Origin: Rhyzopertha dominica
Lineage: Eukaryota; Arthropoda; Insecta; Coleoptera; Bostrichidae
DNA: 64,000 bases
Assembly: GCA_025024175.1 (NCBI GenBank)
Contig: QCXZ01000001.1
Location: forward strand, 29,754,942-29,818,941
Direction of reading: 5' to 3'
Shown: positions 1 through 10,715 of the stretch, one piece after another
Layout of the letters: the number at the start of each line of letters is the position of its first letter
Numbering within the stretch: position 1 is the first letter of the stretch
Made by a program: the position numbers and the translations under genes
The notes under the pieces: generated by a model
Told to the model about the DNA's origin: nothing
The model's database searches: none
The model's input: only the letters and a program-made list of their open reading frames with translations

Positions 1-22
1 TGACTTTAAATTACTGTTTCAG

Positions 23-3000
23 CTCACATCACGTGCTATTGTTCGGCGGGGCAAATAGCAGTGTACAACCTTGCCAAAAACGAAAAATTTCAGAAGCGTT
101 GGATTCTTTCGAATTTTCATCGTCATTTCAAAAAGCACTTTATCGAAACTAAAGAAACAAAGAAAGAAATGAAAAAACGAGTAGGAGACAAACAAACTTC
201 GATACCTCGTTCGATACAGTCGTATTTTATACCCTTTAACAAGCGTCATGTTCCTAGTCCAGAGGCAAACTCGGGGGCAGACGAAAGAGTGTTGGATATA
301 GTTGAGGATAAACCACAGGATATACGTTCTGAAGTAAGATCCTCACATTCTGAAGCGGCTGATTGCAGCATGGTCTGTGGTGGAGGTTCATCTTGGCAGG
401 TATGTAGTTACTTTACCCACGAAAACGCTGTATACGTACTGATACCTACATCTTTCATTTCCAGCTCGATTTCCATTCACAGAAAGAGATAATTCCGAAC
501 ACCATGGAGGATCAACAAATCAGTACCAAAGGCGTTTACAAGATTTCGTCTCAGATTTCGCAAAATCCTCCCGAATCATCTTCTAAAATAGTCATCATTT
601 CTGACGACGTCATCCATCCTGGTTCCATTCTAAAACATCGAACATCCAGTAATAATGACTTTGTATCGAATCTAACAAATTCAAGCGATAATCACTCGGA
701 TAATAATGAACTACCACAAGTCACTGCCACGGGATTTTCGAAGCCAAAGCTCGTATCAAAATGGGCGGATGAGAAGTATTCAAGAAACCAAAGGAAAAAG
801 CGGCTAAGAGACCGGACCTCGGAACAAACTGATGAATATCAATCGAAAATCACGGAATATTTTCCTTATTTGCGACGCATTGAAGATTTTATGGCAGGTA
901 ATCCAAAAATAGCAGAGCAATTTAGAGAGTCTTTGGGAGAAAACTTCTTACATTACAACAGCGAAACGCAACACCTCGAAGATACCTCAGATGGTACAGA
1001 ATATAAAAGTGCACAAACTACCAACAATCTCTTACAAGTATTACTCGACATTTCTATCAAAAATGCACTAAAGACGCCTAACCACAACACTTACGACGAT
1101 GTTATTAAGAAATTTGCTCTTTACATATTCTACACTGGTGGTCGACTACTATATGAAACTCTTCAAGCCAATTTAACTAGTATTTTTCCATCGATTTCAT
1201 GCTTAAACCGATACGCACGTGAGACTAGTAGCCAGTATTCGGAAGGAGTATTTTACTTTGAAGAGCTTAATAAATTTTTGGAAGATCGCCACCTACCTAA
1301 GCAAATTTGGATTAGTGAAGATGGCACACGAATAACTGGCAAAGTGGAGTATGATTCCAAAGAAGACAAAATTTTAGGGTTTGTTTTGCCCTTGAAGGAT
1401 GGCATTCCTGTAACCAATTCATTTATGGCCACCTCTGCGATGGAAATCCAGAGTTATTTTCAGAACAGCACAAAATCGAATTATGCTTATGCCATCATGG
1501 CTCAACCGCTACGTGAGAATGCTCCTTCATTTTGTCTTGCGGTGTTCGGAACTGACAATAAATTTACGTTCAAAGATGTTCAGTCTAGATGGAAGTACAT
1601 AGGAGAAAAGGCACAGCAGTTTGGAATTACTGTAATGGGATATTCTTCCGACGGGGATACGCGCCTATTAAAAGCAATGCGTCTTAATTCGTTGTTGCCT
1701 ATGAGTTCCACTAAATTGCTAAATAATTGGCCGTGGTATTTAATGGATTTTAAGGATTCCAAAGCCGAACACGAAGTGAGCTATGTACAAGACAGTGTCC
1801 ACATAGCAACAAAAATGCGAACTCGATTGCTTAAACCCGATATCAAACTACCCATAGGAGAATACTACGTTTCGGTGAACCATTTACAAAGTCTAATCGA
1901 CACAGTTTCGAAGGATCAACATCTTTTGACAGCGTCGGATCTTATGTCGGAAGACAAAATGAATTATCTCGCAGCCCAGAAAATGTGTTCACCTAGAGTC
2001 GTCCAGCTCTTGATAGATACCGTACCTGACAGTCAAGCGACCGTTATGTTCCTGAAAATCATGTACTTTTCCACCACTGCGCTTTTAGAAAAGGACTTGT
2101 CCGTTTCAACTCGTTTGTATTATCTGTGGTATTCCATTTTCTGTCTAAGAATCTGGAGGCAATGGATTTTGGTACACCCCTCATACACGATTGCGGACAA
2201 TTTTTTGTCTTCTAACTGCTACTTGTGTATTGAACTGAATGGACATTCACTTTTACGGCTTATTCGGCATTATCGTGATCAAAATGTATCGCCGGAATCG
2301 TTTACACCTTACCTTTTCAGTAGTCAAGCTTGTGAAAAGCTATTTCGCGTGACAAGATCAATGACGTCAACTTACTCGACGATAGTTAACTTTAGCATCA
2401 AAGAAATTTTACACCGAATTGACCGCATTCAAATGATAAACAACATTATGAACGATTTAACCTCAGATCGAACAGGTAGTAGTGAGGGTAGTAGAGATGA
2501 TGTTGATGAACGGGTTAGCAGGTGCGGTTTTATATTTCCACGAGAGAAGAAACGTTCCTTGCCTCAGTCTGCAAATGTTTACAGCAATTTCCAGTATACT
2601 ACAGACGAAGAGATAAAAGCAGTCGTTGAACGCGCTATGTCTGACGCAATAAGGGATACCGGAGCAATGGAAGTCACAGTGGATAAGAATTCTGTGCATA
2701 CTCTGTCGATCCCTTTAAAACACAAGGATATGGCCGAGGATATAGTAAAGTATCCTGACAGTGAGGAGATGGACAACGAAATCGACGATGCACTAATGAT
2801 GAATGTGCATGACAATGATAGCCTATACAATAAAAAAGCTAGAATACTGGACGATATTGAAATCCAATACTTTCAAGAAAGGAACGATGCACTTGATGAA
2901 ATTCATGCAGATTTACTTAAACTTTCAAACTGCGTTTCTTTCGGGCAACATTTACAGATTAGGGATTTTTCTGGCAAGAAAACCATCGCCGACCATAGAT

Positions 3001-3629
3001 TTTTACAGGTTATTGTAAACGAGAAGCAATACTTAATTAAAAAGTCTTCACTTTGCTGGCTTTTAGACGAAAAAGGCGGTCGAGTTAGCAGCGATCGGGT
3101 TAGACGTTTTATTCAAAGTAAGTGTACATCGGCTAGTACATCTGCATCCACAGATAAACCCGAGGATAAACCACGCCCTGTTAACAAAAACAATACAAGA
3201 ACGAGATCGACTGCTTCAAAGAAGGTTTCAAATCAAACTCGTCCTCGGAAAAAGTCGAAGACAAAGCCGAGGACGAAGCGGTCTGTCAGAAAATTGGGAA
3301 TTAAACAGCAATTGCCTCTAAAAATAGAATCAGATTGTTTATCAGAATCGGAAACAGCGTCATCTGACTATGACTTATGTGACGACGACAGCCTGGACGA
3401 TGTTGATGTTTGTCTGGAGAAAAACGATCATGTGAGCGAACAGCAAAATTGTGATGAGCCTTGTGCTGTTTGTCAGGAGCATGGCAAGACTGAAACCTGG
3501 TACAGATGTACCTCTTGCGGGCAGTGGGCGCATAGCCAGTGCACTGCTGCGGATTCGCCACACGATTACGTATGCGATTATTGCACGGCCAGTGCCTTGG
3601 CCAGTGCCAAAGTCAGTGCCTTAGTTTAG
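23..3629 (+). CDS. Transposase-like protein with N-terminal zinc-finger-like segment and C-terminal PHD finger (5' partial, spliced)
   Basis: Two exons are visible, 23-399 and 465-3629, joined by a 65-base GT-AG intron (400-464). The first begins after a good acceptor (TTACTGTTTCAG, 11-22) in mid-codon, so the true start lies in an exon left of the window. The join is in frame and gives about 1179 visible residues. Near the start, CYC followed by HFKKH resembles half of a BED/C2H2-type finger. The middle holds SEDGTRI (D at 1320), SSDGDTR (D at 1650) and SSQACEKLFR (E at 2334). These could form a DDE triad of an RNase H fold, with about 226 residues between the last two, as in transposases with a helical insertion. 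A lysine/arginine-rich tail follows. Then comes CAVC..WYRC..CGQWAH..C..YVCDYC (3462-3584), a C4HC3 PHD-like finger often found on insect transposase-derived proteins. No premature stop is seen. It could be a live transposon gene or a domesticated one. I do not recognise the exact family. Confidence 0.8.
400..464 (+). other. Phase-0 intron of the transposase-like gene
   Basis: GTATGT donor at 400 and TTTCATTTCCAG acceptor ending at 464. Read without splicing, the first frame stops at 490-492. After splicing, the 13 codons before the ATG at 504 link both frames. The frame on both sides and the strong splice signals support a real intron of the short insect type. Confidence 0.8.
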
Positions 3630-3782
3630 CATTGTTTTATAGCACAAGTTATTGTTTGGTTTTATAAAATGTTTGTGTTTGTTTGTACCTACTTACTTGT
3701 CACCGAGAAGTTCCTGTTTTTGTTTAAGTAGGTATATTATATAGAATATATTTTTTGTTTTTGTAACTATATGTTTTGTTTA

Positions 3783-3788
3783 AATAAA
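3783..3788 (+). promoter_or_regulatory. Poly(A) signal AATAAA
   Basis: A canonical AATAAA lies 154 bases after the stop codon of the transposase-like gene, in a T/G-rich 3' untranslated stretch with a T/G-rich run downstream. It is the first canonical signal after the stop and the likely 3' end of this transcript. Confidence 0.55.
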
Positions 3789-3867
3789 TGTTTTGTTCAC
3801 TTATCTCTTAGCAATTTTACAAAACAACAACACATTTAAGATAAGCTTCAACTATTGCGAAAATCAC

Positions 3868-4031
3868 GGGAAATCAGTTTACGGATGTCTTGGGAAATCA
3901 AGGGAAATCACAAGGAAATCAAGGGAAATCCTAAGGAAATCTGGGAAATCAGGGGAAATCTTGAGGCAATCACGGGCAATCTAGGGAAATCTTAAGGAAA
4001 TCGTGGGGAAATCAACGAAAAAAGGAAATCT
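3868..4031 (+). repeat. Degenerate tandem array of a GGGAAATC unit (about 10-base spacing)
   Basis: Twelve copies of GGAAATC and two of GGCAATC, mostly preceded by A or G, are spaced mainly 9-12 bases apart. It begins about 80 bases after the poly(A) signal of the transposase-like gene. All copies point the same way. Clustered short direct repeats next to a transposase gene are typical of subterminal transposase-binding sites, but a simple minisatellite is equally possible. Confidence 0.75.
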
Positions 4032-6939
4032 GGTGTACAAAATCTGGGTTGCGGTTTACCCCTCGTATTTTTGTGTTATATCCTCTCCCTTCCTCACCCT
4101 CCATTTGTTCGAGGTCGTTTAGGAGTGCCCAGATTTTGTCGAAATTTTTGAACAATTTCCTCCAAGCTACTTCTGAACTTCGATATTTTTTGTCTAATCT
4201 GACTTTTTATTTCTCTTCTAGAGTGTTTGACGTCTCATTTTTCCTTTTATCTAACTTGTCTTCTTTTGGTTGCGTTGGGTTCTTGTTGCTTTTGCTGAAA
4301 GAACGTCTAGAAAGACGAGGATTGTGATTATTCTTTGTTGATCGTTCTACGTTTTAATACTACAGTATGAATATTTTGGTTACCTGAATGCTTAAGGTTT
4401 TACTAATGTTACTAGTGCAGCATTTGTTCTCTGATTTAGTCTCGCGTTTAAACGTATGAGAAAATCCACAAGGTACGAAACGACGAAAGGAAATTCAGAT
4501 GGTCTTTCGTCTGTAGGTTGTACAACAGTTCGTTACAAGTAAGAAACGGCCAGGCGCACATGAATACTCGTTACCCCTCATTTGGAACGAACTATAACCG
4601 TGTAGGCTGCAGTTGGCCTATTTTACTGTCTTTTTGGATTGTAACCTTAAATCGTGTTATAATGTGTCTGTTCACTTTAAGATGTTTCTACCGATGTATT
4701 ATGTCTGTTTTACTCTCGCGCGCTTTATGGTTTGGTTTCAAAGTTTGCCTTATTTTTCCTACGATTATTTTATATACTATACTGCTTTTGCTTACATACA
4801 CAAAACTATTGCTAATAATTGCACATAAAACATGTATAATAATTAAATGTTAGTCAGCGATTTTACTACTGTTCTATCTTGCGGTGATTCCCGGTGTTAC
4901 TGTAATTCAGTGCATCTTGTCGGTCACGTCACTTGCGTTCTTAACTGTGGTCCAGGTATATCGGCCTAGCACAATCACAACACTAACACCTGTCCACCAC
5001 CACATGGCCGTGCTTATGTGTTATTCGCTAGGTATATATTTTTTCATGCAAACATTTTGCAGGAAAGTATAAAATTTGTTGTATACCAATCGATAAAATG
5101 TAGGCCAATTACGCACGCAAAACTAGTTCGATTACCTATAGTGCTCGTATTGCAGACTTAACTATAGGTATTATTAATCTTTAGATTTAGATAGCAGTGC
5201 AGAAGTTACGTCATTGCGTAAAATAGTCTTGTGTTTCAGCATATCATGTTGTCTTGTCGCATGATCGATTATGTGCTTGATACACATGCCTCCTTTGTCT
5301 CTATATCTCTTACATAATGTGCTGTGGAAAAAAGCTGTTACCAGGGCAATAGACAACAACTTTGCGTTGGTGGAAGGATCATCTTTTATCAATTACGCAC
5401 TTCCACACAGAACGTATTTTCATATAACTCGAGGTGCTTTTAAGCGACGTACCGGCGATTATGAAGAAAAATAGATCGTTTTAACCTACGCACCGCAAGA
5501 AATTAGTTTACCCATGCATTAAGTTGGCCCTAGCCTTCCTCGCTCTGCATTAGGGTGGAATTGCTATAAATTGTCGTTACTCTTATAATTAACGGGTAAA
5601 AATAGACGTAATTATTCCTCAAACATAACGCCTGCGCTAAATGTTGAGAGACGTAATACGAACAGTGAATATCTAGAAATGTTGAAATGATTATGTTGGA
5701 AAAGTAAGAAAAACAATACTTATGGTTGTAATGCCGATTAAAATCTAGTAGCACAGATTTCAAAAATTCGTTGTGGTACAACAGTTCCGTAAAATTTCTT
5801 TAGTAATGTATTTACAAACTAAATATTCTCATTTACATATAGATTATTAGTATCTAGTAATTCATATGATCGTTTAAGGCGTGACAACTTCTTGTACGGA
5901 AAACTGGAGCTAGTTTCTCAGGGGCATGTTGTCACAAGTGCTCTACCAAACTATCAAAATCCTTGAAGACAGCGGGGCAGGAAAAATTCAGTTCTTGTAT
6001 CAACAACAGCTAACAACTAGTACGATATATGACAAGTACTGCGTACTATCAAATTCTAGTTTTACCGTCATTGTTTCAGAAAAGAAGGGTACAAAGGTAG
6101 CCTTTTATCTTGCTGTGCAATTAATAAGACACCAACAGCCAACAACGAAACCAAAAACTGCCAAACCTGTCGAATCTGTCACAGTACCAAATAGTTGTAG
6201 GTAAGGTAGCAGTTGTTTTATTTTTCACCCAGTTTTTCTATGTCCCACAAACCAGAGAGCGTGACCGAGCACCTGAATTTCTGAGGCGTTAAATGAAGTA
6301 TCATTGCGATGAAGAAACACCGGTAATAGGCTGGCTAGATAATTTTGGTAATGGTTTTCAAATGCGTGCTTACGTAACGTGTTTTCTGTCGCGTGCTCTG
6401 CCGCGACGTTATAATTTTCGCGCTTGCTGATGCTAATTTGCCAGCAGATAACAATGCGTAATTAATTTCGTGCGACTGCCGACCGATGTAAAACATCCAG
6501 GATAATTGACAAAGACTATTTGACTGAGTGGTCTTGATTGTGAATATCAAGTAGGCAATGAGTTTATCTTTTGATGGATGTAGAATGTCACAACTTGTTT
6601 GTTTTGTGTCTTAATATTGTGCGTTTAGCTATTTCAAGAGCTTACCAATGCAGTGACTTTATTAAATGCTGTAAATCAACAGTCGTATGCATTACATATT
6701 TTAATGGAAAGAATTTGCTAAGGATACATTTCTGTCTCCACCGGTCTTTAAGTACAACTAATTGTCATCTTCATTGCATAGCAATAGCAGCAATATCGGC
6801 TTTCAGCCTGTATAAATGACTTCTAAATCAACATAACTGCTGCATCTTTTATTGTGACTGCTTTGTGTTTTTTATAGCATTAAGATAATATTTCTCGGAA
6901 AGATCGCTGTCGCTTTAAAACACTGACAAGAAGTTATTA
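4032..6939. other. No gene recognised
   Basis: AT-rich sequence with frequent stops in all frames. Open frames up to 111 codons (4518-4853) are hydrophobic, low in complexity and match no family I know. No repeats, RNA genes or splice-linked exons could be supported. Confidence 0.5.
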
Positions 6940-6980
6940 GTCTGACGTTTCGATTACACCTTTAATCTTTGTCAAAGACG
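6940..6980 (-). ncRNA. Degenerate hammerhead-like motif of Penelope type
   Basis: On the minus strand, stem II is GATTA-loop-TAATC, followed directly by GAAACGTC. The next bases AGAC can pair with GTCT before the core, making stem I. The CUGANGA core is altered (TTGACAA), so it is probably inactive. The GAAACGTC arrangement is typical of hammerheads in the terminal repeats of Penelope-like retroelements. Most likely a relic of such an element, with no coding part recognised beside it. Confidence 0.35.
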
Positions 6981-8760
6981 AAGAACCTTAAAATTCGCCT
7001 GACACAAGTTCAAACAAAAAGCTCGTAATTAACGTGCTTAACCGTAAATTAAAATAATTATTTATTAAATGGTACCAGAGGAAAAATAAAACATGAGTAA
7101 TCTACCTGCAGAACAAACATTTCATAAAACCACTGCTTGATAATTACTGAAGTCATCCCATCAATTTTCGAGCTGTGATAATCAACGGGACACACCTTGT
7201 TCTAGAAGAATGCGAATTATTTACTTTATCGATAACTAACGGCTTTATTTTGTGCAGCAAACTTCATCATGGTGCCGATTTTTCTATAGCTACCACATTT
7301 TTTATCTGGCATCAGTTTCCAGCAAATCCCAGTTTCATTGGCATTATAGATTTGATTCAAACTCAAATTACGGTCATCGATTACTTCTTCAATATTTCTT
7401 TCAAAGGTTCCACATGTTCGGAATGTGGCGGTACAATAATGTAATAACTCTTAGCTCTTAAATCTGTATAGGGATTCAGTATTCGTATTAAAATTATAAT
7501 TTTCTTTTAACTTTTTGTTATACTTTGCCTTTTCTTTAACACAATACCGCTAATAAGAATATGTTTATTACTTTGTGTTACAAACAGTTTATAAAGTGCA
7601 AGTTCCATGTTTGGATTTTTTGCTTTTATCGCGTCCGCTAAAGAGATTGCACACTGCATAGAAAATGTCTACATTTTTCTTTTATTTTTTTTAATTTTGC
7701 ACATTGTTGATTGTGCTACATTATACTTATTGGCCAGGTGAGTAACCGTCGTACCTCACTCATTTTCGCCAAGAACGTGTTTTTCGTTTTTTCACTTAAC
7801 TTCAAACACTTGTGACTTTTAGCTGGCCTTTTGCTGGTACTATTATTGTAAACGTATGAGATACTGTGTTGAGTTAATCGGAGTCTACTGTATAAATGTG
7901 TAATATACTTCTACCTCTGAGGCTTAAATAAAAATTTGTCTTTTTGCAACGCCGAAACATGACATTTTGGACTGTTATAAATTTTTTTAGAGCTATCATG
8001 AGTTATTAAGTTCCTTGTCATATTAATGTAAAAAAAAAACTGTTTTATATTTCATCCACAAATTGCAACTAATACGTTGTGACTATTTCTGTGTTTTAGT
8101 TCATTCCTGCCATTTCAGGCTTGAAACTACTAAGACATTAAATAACGCGACATCTATATTTTGTTCACGTGTTAGCTCAGTTCCGGACCACCTAAAGTTA
8201 GCACCTTTTAATGCGACTATCGACATTCTCATTTTACTACTGAGCTACAATGCGGCAAAACAATATGAGAAGTCATTGGCCAGGCCCGGACAGACGTCGA
8301 AATAAAAATAAAAAAACCGTATTGACGTGATCAAAATAAATAACAGCGACAACTTGGCAAACGTTTTAATTATTTATACGCTAATAAAATGCCAGGCGCT
8401 AAAGGTAGCCGGTGACGTCAGGCATAAGTCACGCTCACCGGATTATAATATGTATCAAATCGAAATGATGATGATCTTTTAAATGTTAGAACAAGTATCC
8501 GTTTTTTTCTGTGTTTGGCAATTTTAATGCTTATAATAAATCTCAAATAGGAATGTGAAGAAAAGCAGCACGAAGAGCAATCGTTCAGATACAGTGTGTT
8601 ATTATGATTGCATTCACATGAATGTTTCACGTAGGTCGTGCTACCAAATTATTGCCATTTAATTTAATAATTTATTTTTGGTGGTATTATTAGATAAAGT
8701 ATTGTTGCGTGAAATAAAAATGTATAACGTCTTTGCTCCGTAATGACGAATTAGGTCTAT
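6981..8760. other. No gene recognised
   Basis: AT-rich, with poly-T and poly-A runs. Open frames stay under 90 codons and show no domain. Nothing further is supported. Confidence 0.5.
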
Positions 8761-9320
8761 TAAATAAATCATCTGCACTGGTCAAGCCACTTGACCCTAC
8801 GACTAGTATTGCGCTATTGGGGCTCATCAGGTAGGGGTACAGAGTAAATTGTCCAAAGCAGACTTAACAGCGGCGTGCGGACTAGTATGTAAGAGAGCAG
8901 ATGTCCCCAGTGCTCTCTTACATGTCAGTTCTTTACTTCATCGTGCTTAAGGAGAGCTTCTCCGATGTCATCGCCAGGAACCTGCATTAGATCGGTGTCT
9001 ATCACAGTTATAGGTCACCTAGCTCGTAGAGTTCCGCTTATATGGCACTGAGGGCACTGAAGGCGACCATCTGGTTTGGTCAATTTACCGTGTATCCCTA
9101 CCTAATGAGCCCCAATAGGCCGAAATTAGTCGTAGAGTCAGAGTGGATTAACCAGGGCAGATGATTTATTTCATGGTACTTACGAAGAGCTTCTTCGATG
9201 CCATCGCCAGGAACCTGCATTAGGTCGGTGTCTATCACAGTTATAGATCCCTAGCTGGTAGAGTTCCGCTTAGATTGCACTGAAGGCATCTGCTCTCTTA
9301 CATATTAAGTCTGCTGTTTA
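8761..9320. repeat. Composite foldback element with nested inverted and direct repeats
   Basis: Four repeat sets are interleaved. (a) 8761-8851 is the inverted copy of 9081-9171, about 90 bases and over 80% alike. (b) 8951-9063 and 9184-9287 are direct copies, about 105 bases and near 90% alike (both contain CATCGCCAGGAACCTGCATT). (c) TATGTAAGAGAGCAGATG at 8886 recurs inverted at 9287-9303, and 13 bases of it (ATGTAAGAGAGCA) recur inverted at 8911, so 8887-8923 is a perfect hairpin. (d) AGCAGACTTAA near 8857 is inverted near 9304. No coding content. The structure suggests a foldback transposon rearranged by insertion or duplication within itself. Confidence 0.8.
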
Positions 9321-10344
9321 TTGCTGCCTAGCGACTCCTTATACTTGATNCAAAAACTAGCTTTTTTAATTAAAGGTCATANGAATTATTACCTAATAAA
9401 GTTNTAAGAAAGCCAGTCAAACACAGAGCAGTCATGTTTATAGTTTTATAAGTAACCTATTCATATTAATTTTTGTCAGCCTTGCGTAAAACAGTTTTTT
9501 ATTACTCATTCGGCTTGAAGTGATACACACGGTTCAAATGAGTTTGACGCGATTTGGAGAAAATCTTACATTTCCATGGCTTCTTATTGGTCTTACTAGT
9601 TAATTTCTTTTTAAATTTAAACATTGAGTTATTGGCGATTTTAGAATTGTGTTTGGATGCATTCTCAAACTAATACAACTTGTGGTTGTATGCCAGGTAT
9701 TAATTGCGTATCAAAGTAGTTCATAAAATTTTTACGATTTTTCAGCTGCTAGATAATCGATCATAATTACTCTACGTCTATCCAAAAAAAAGTTTTCTTT
9801 GATAGCCTTTGAATCCGAATTTAATGATTTGAGCTTGCTTATTTTNTGGCCTTTAGAGCGTTTTTAATTAGAAATGTCAGATTTTTATGGCACATCGCGC
9901 TGATTGGTTATATATTTATTTAGTTACGGTCAGTAGCGTGCTGCTCCTAGGGTCATTTTTCATACAATATTTTATGTGTATGGGTGTCGTTGAACGAAAG
10001 TCGTGCACAAAAGTATGATATTAAATACTGATCTATGGCCGATAGGTTGCATTCGCAAGAATGAAGTTGCATAGCTAATTATTGATGTATACATCATAAT
10101 ACATACTTTTATTGAGACGTTTTTACATTTTGAATAATAATTAGTGCATTACAATGGACAAGAGTTTTGACTATATCTTTGTAAAATTGCTTTACTTGTT
10201 ACCCTCACTTATACAGTCATAATAAAATTTTACTTTTACTTGTACTTTTACAAGTAAAAATACATTTTGCATGATAAATTTAGGCTTTTAAACAACATGC
10301 ATTTTGCTTTGACCATTCGGGACAAACTATGATTTGATGGCAGT
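9321..10344. other. No gene recognised
   Basis: AT-rich non-coding sequence with ambiguous bases at 9350, 9381, 9404 and 9846. No frame, repeat or RNA could be supported. Confidence 0.45.
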
Positions 10345-10372
10345 CCAGGTATTGGAATATTATAATACCTGG
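10345..10372. repeat. Perfect short inverted repeat
   Basis: CCAGGTATT and AATACCTGG are perfect 9-base arms around a 10-base AT-rich loop. It lies about 100 bases left of the larger palindrome at 10474-10715 and may belong to the same inserted element. Confidence 0.55.
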
Positions 10373-10473
10373 CGTTCAACAGCGGTCATGTTTGGCATTG
10401 CTACTTTTTAGTTTGCTAGTAAACGACTTAGGTGATTTAATGTAACTATGAAAGCTTTCACGGCCGGCAATAT

Positions 10474-10715
10474 TACCATTATTATTGTTGCTTTCCGGGC
10501 ATAATGGTCGTGGTCGAAGAGAAGGTAAACTTCTTGACTTTTCAACCAAAACTGTGCTGGATATCATCAGAAGGAAAAAAGCTAGGCGCTCATCCGCAGC
10601 TGGCCGATGGACAACTGGAACTGGCTCTGTTAACTGACACGATGAAACGTCAAGAAGTTTATCTTCTCTTGGACCACGGCCATTATGCCCGGAAAGCAAC
10701 AATAATAGTGGTGGC
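10474..10715. repeat. Long palindrome resembling a Penelope-like terminal repeat
   Basis: Arms 10481-10538 and 10649-10706 are inverted copies of 58 bases with three mismatches, and weaker similarity continues outward. The loop is 110 bases. On the plus strand GAAACGTC (10644-10651) is followed by AAGAAG, which pairs with CTTCTT at the inner end of the left arm. GGCCATTATGCCCGG in the right arm resembles the distal stem of the hammerhead-like structure at 58080-58184. A clear CUGANGA core is not visible. Most likely a decayed ribozyme-bearing terminal repeat of a Penelope-like element. The open frames inside are products of the palindrome, not genes. Confidence 0.6.

Noticed and set aside
4518..4853. 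111-codon hydrophobic frame after the transposase-like gene
   Set aside because: Low-complexity hydrophobic sequence from T-rich DNA, with no family match.
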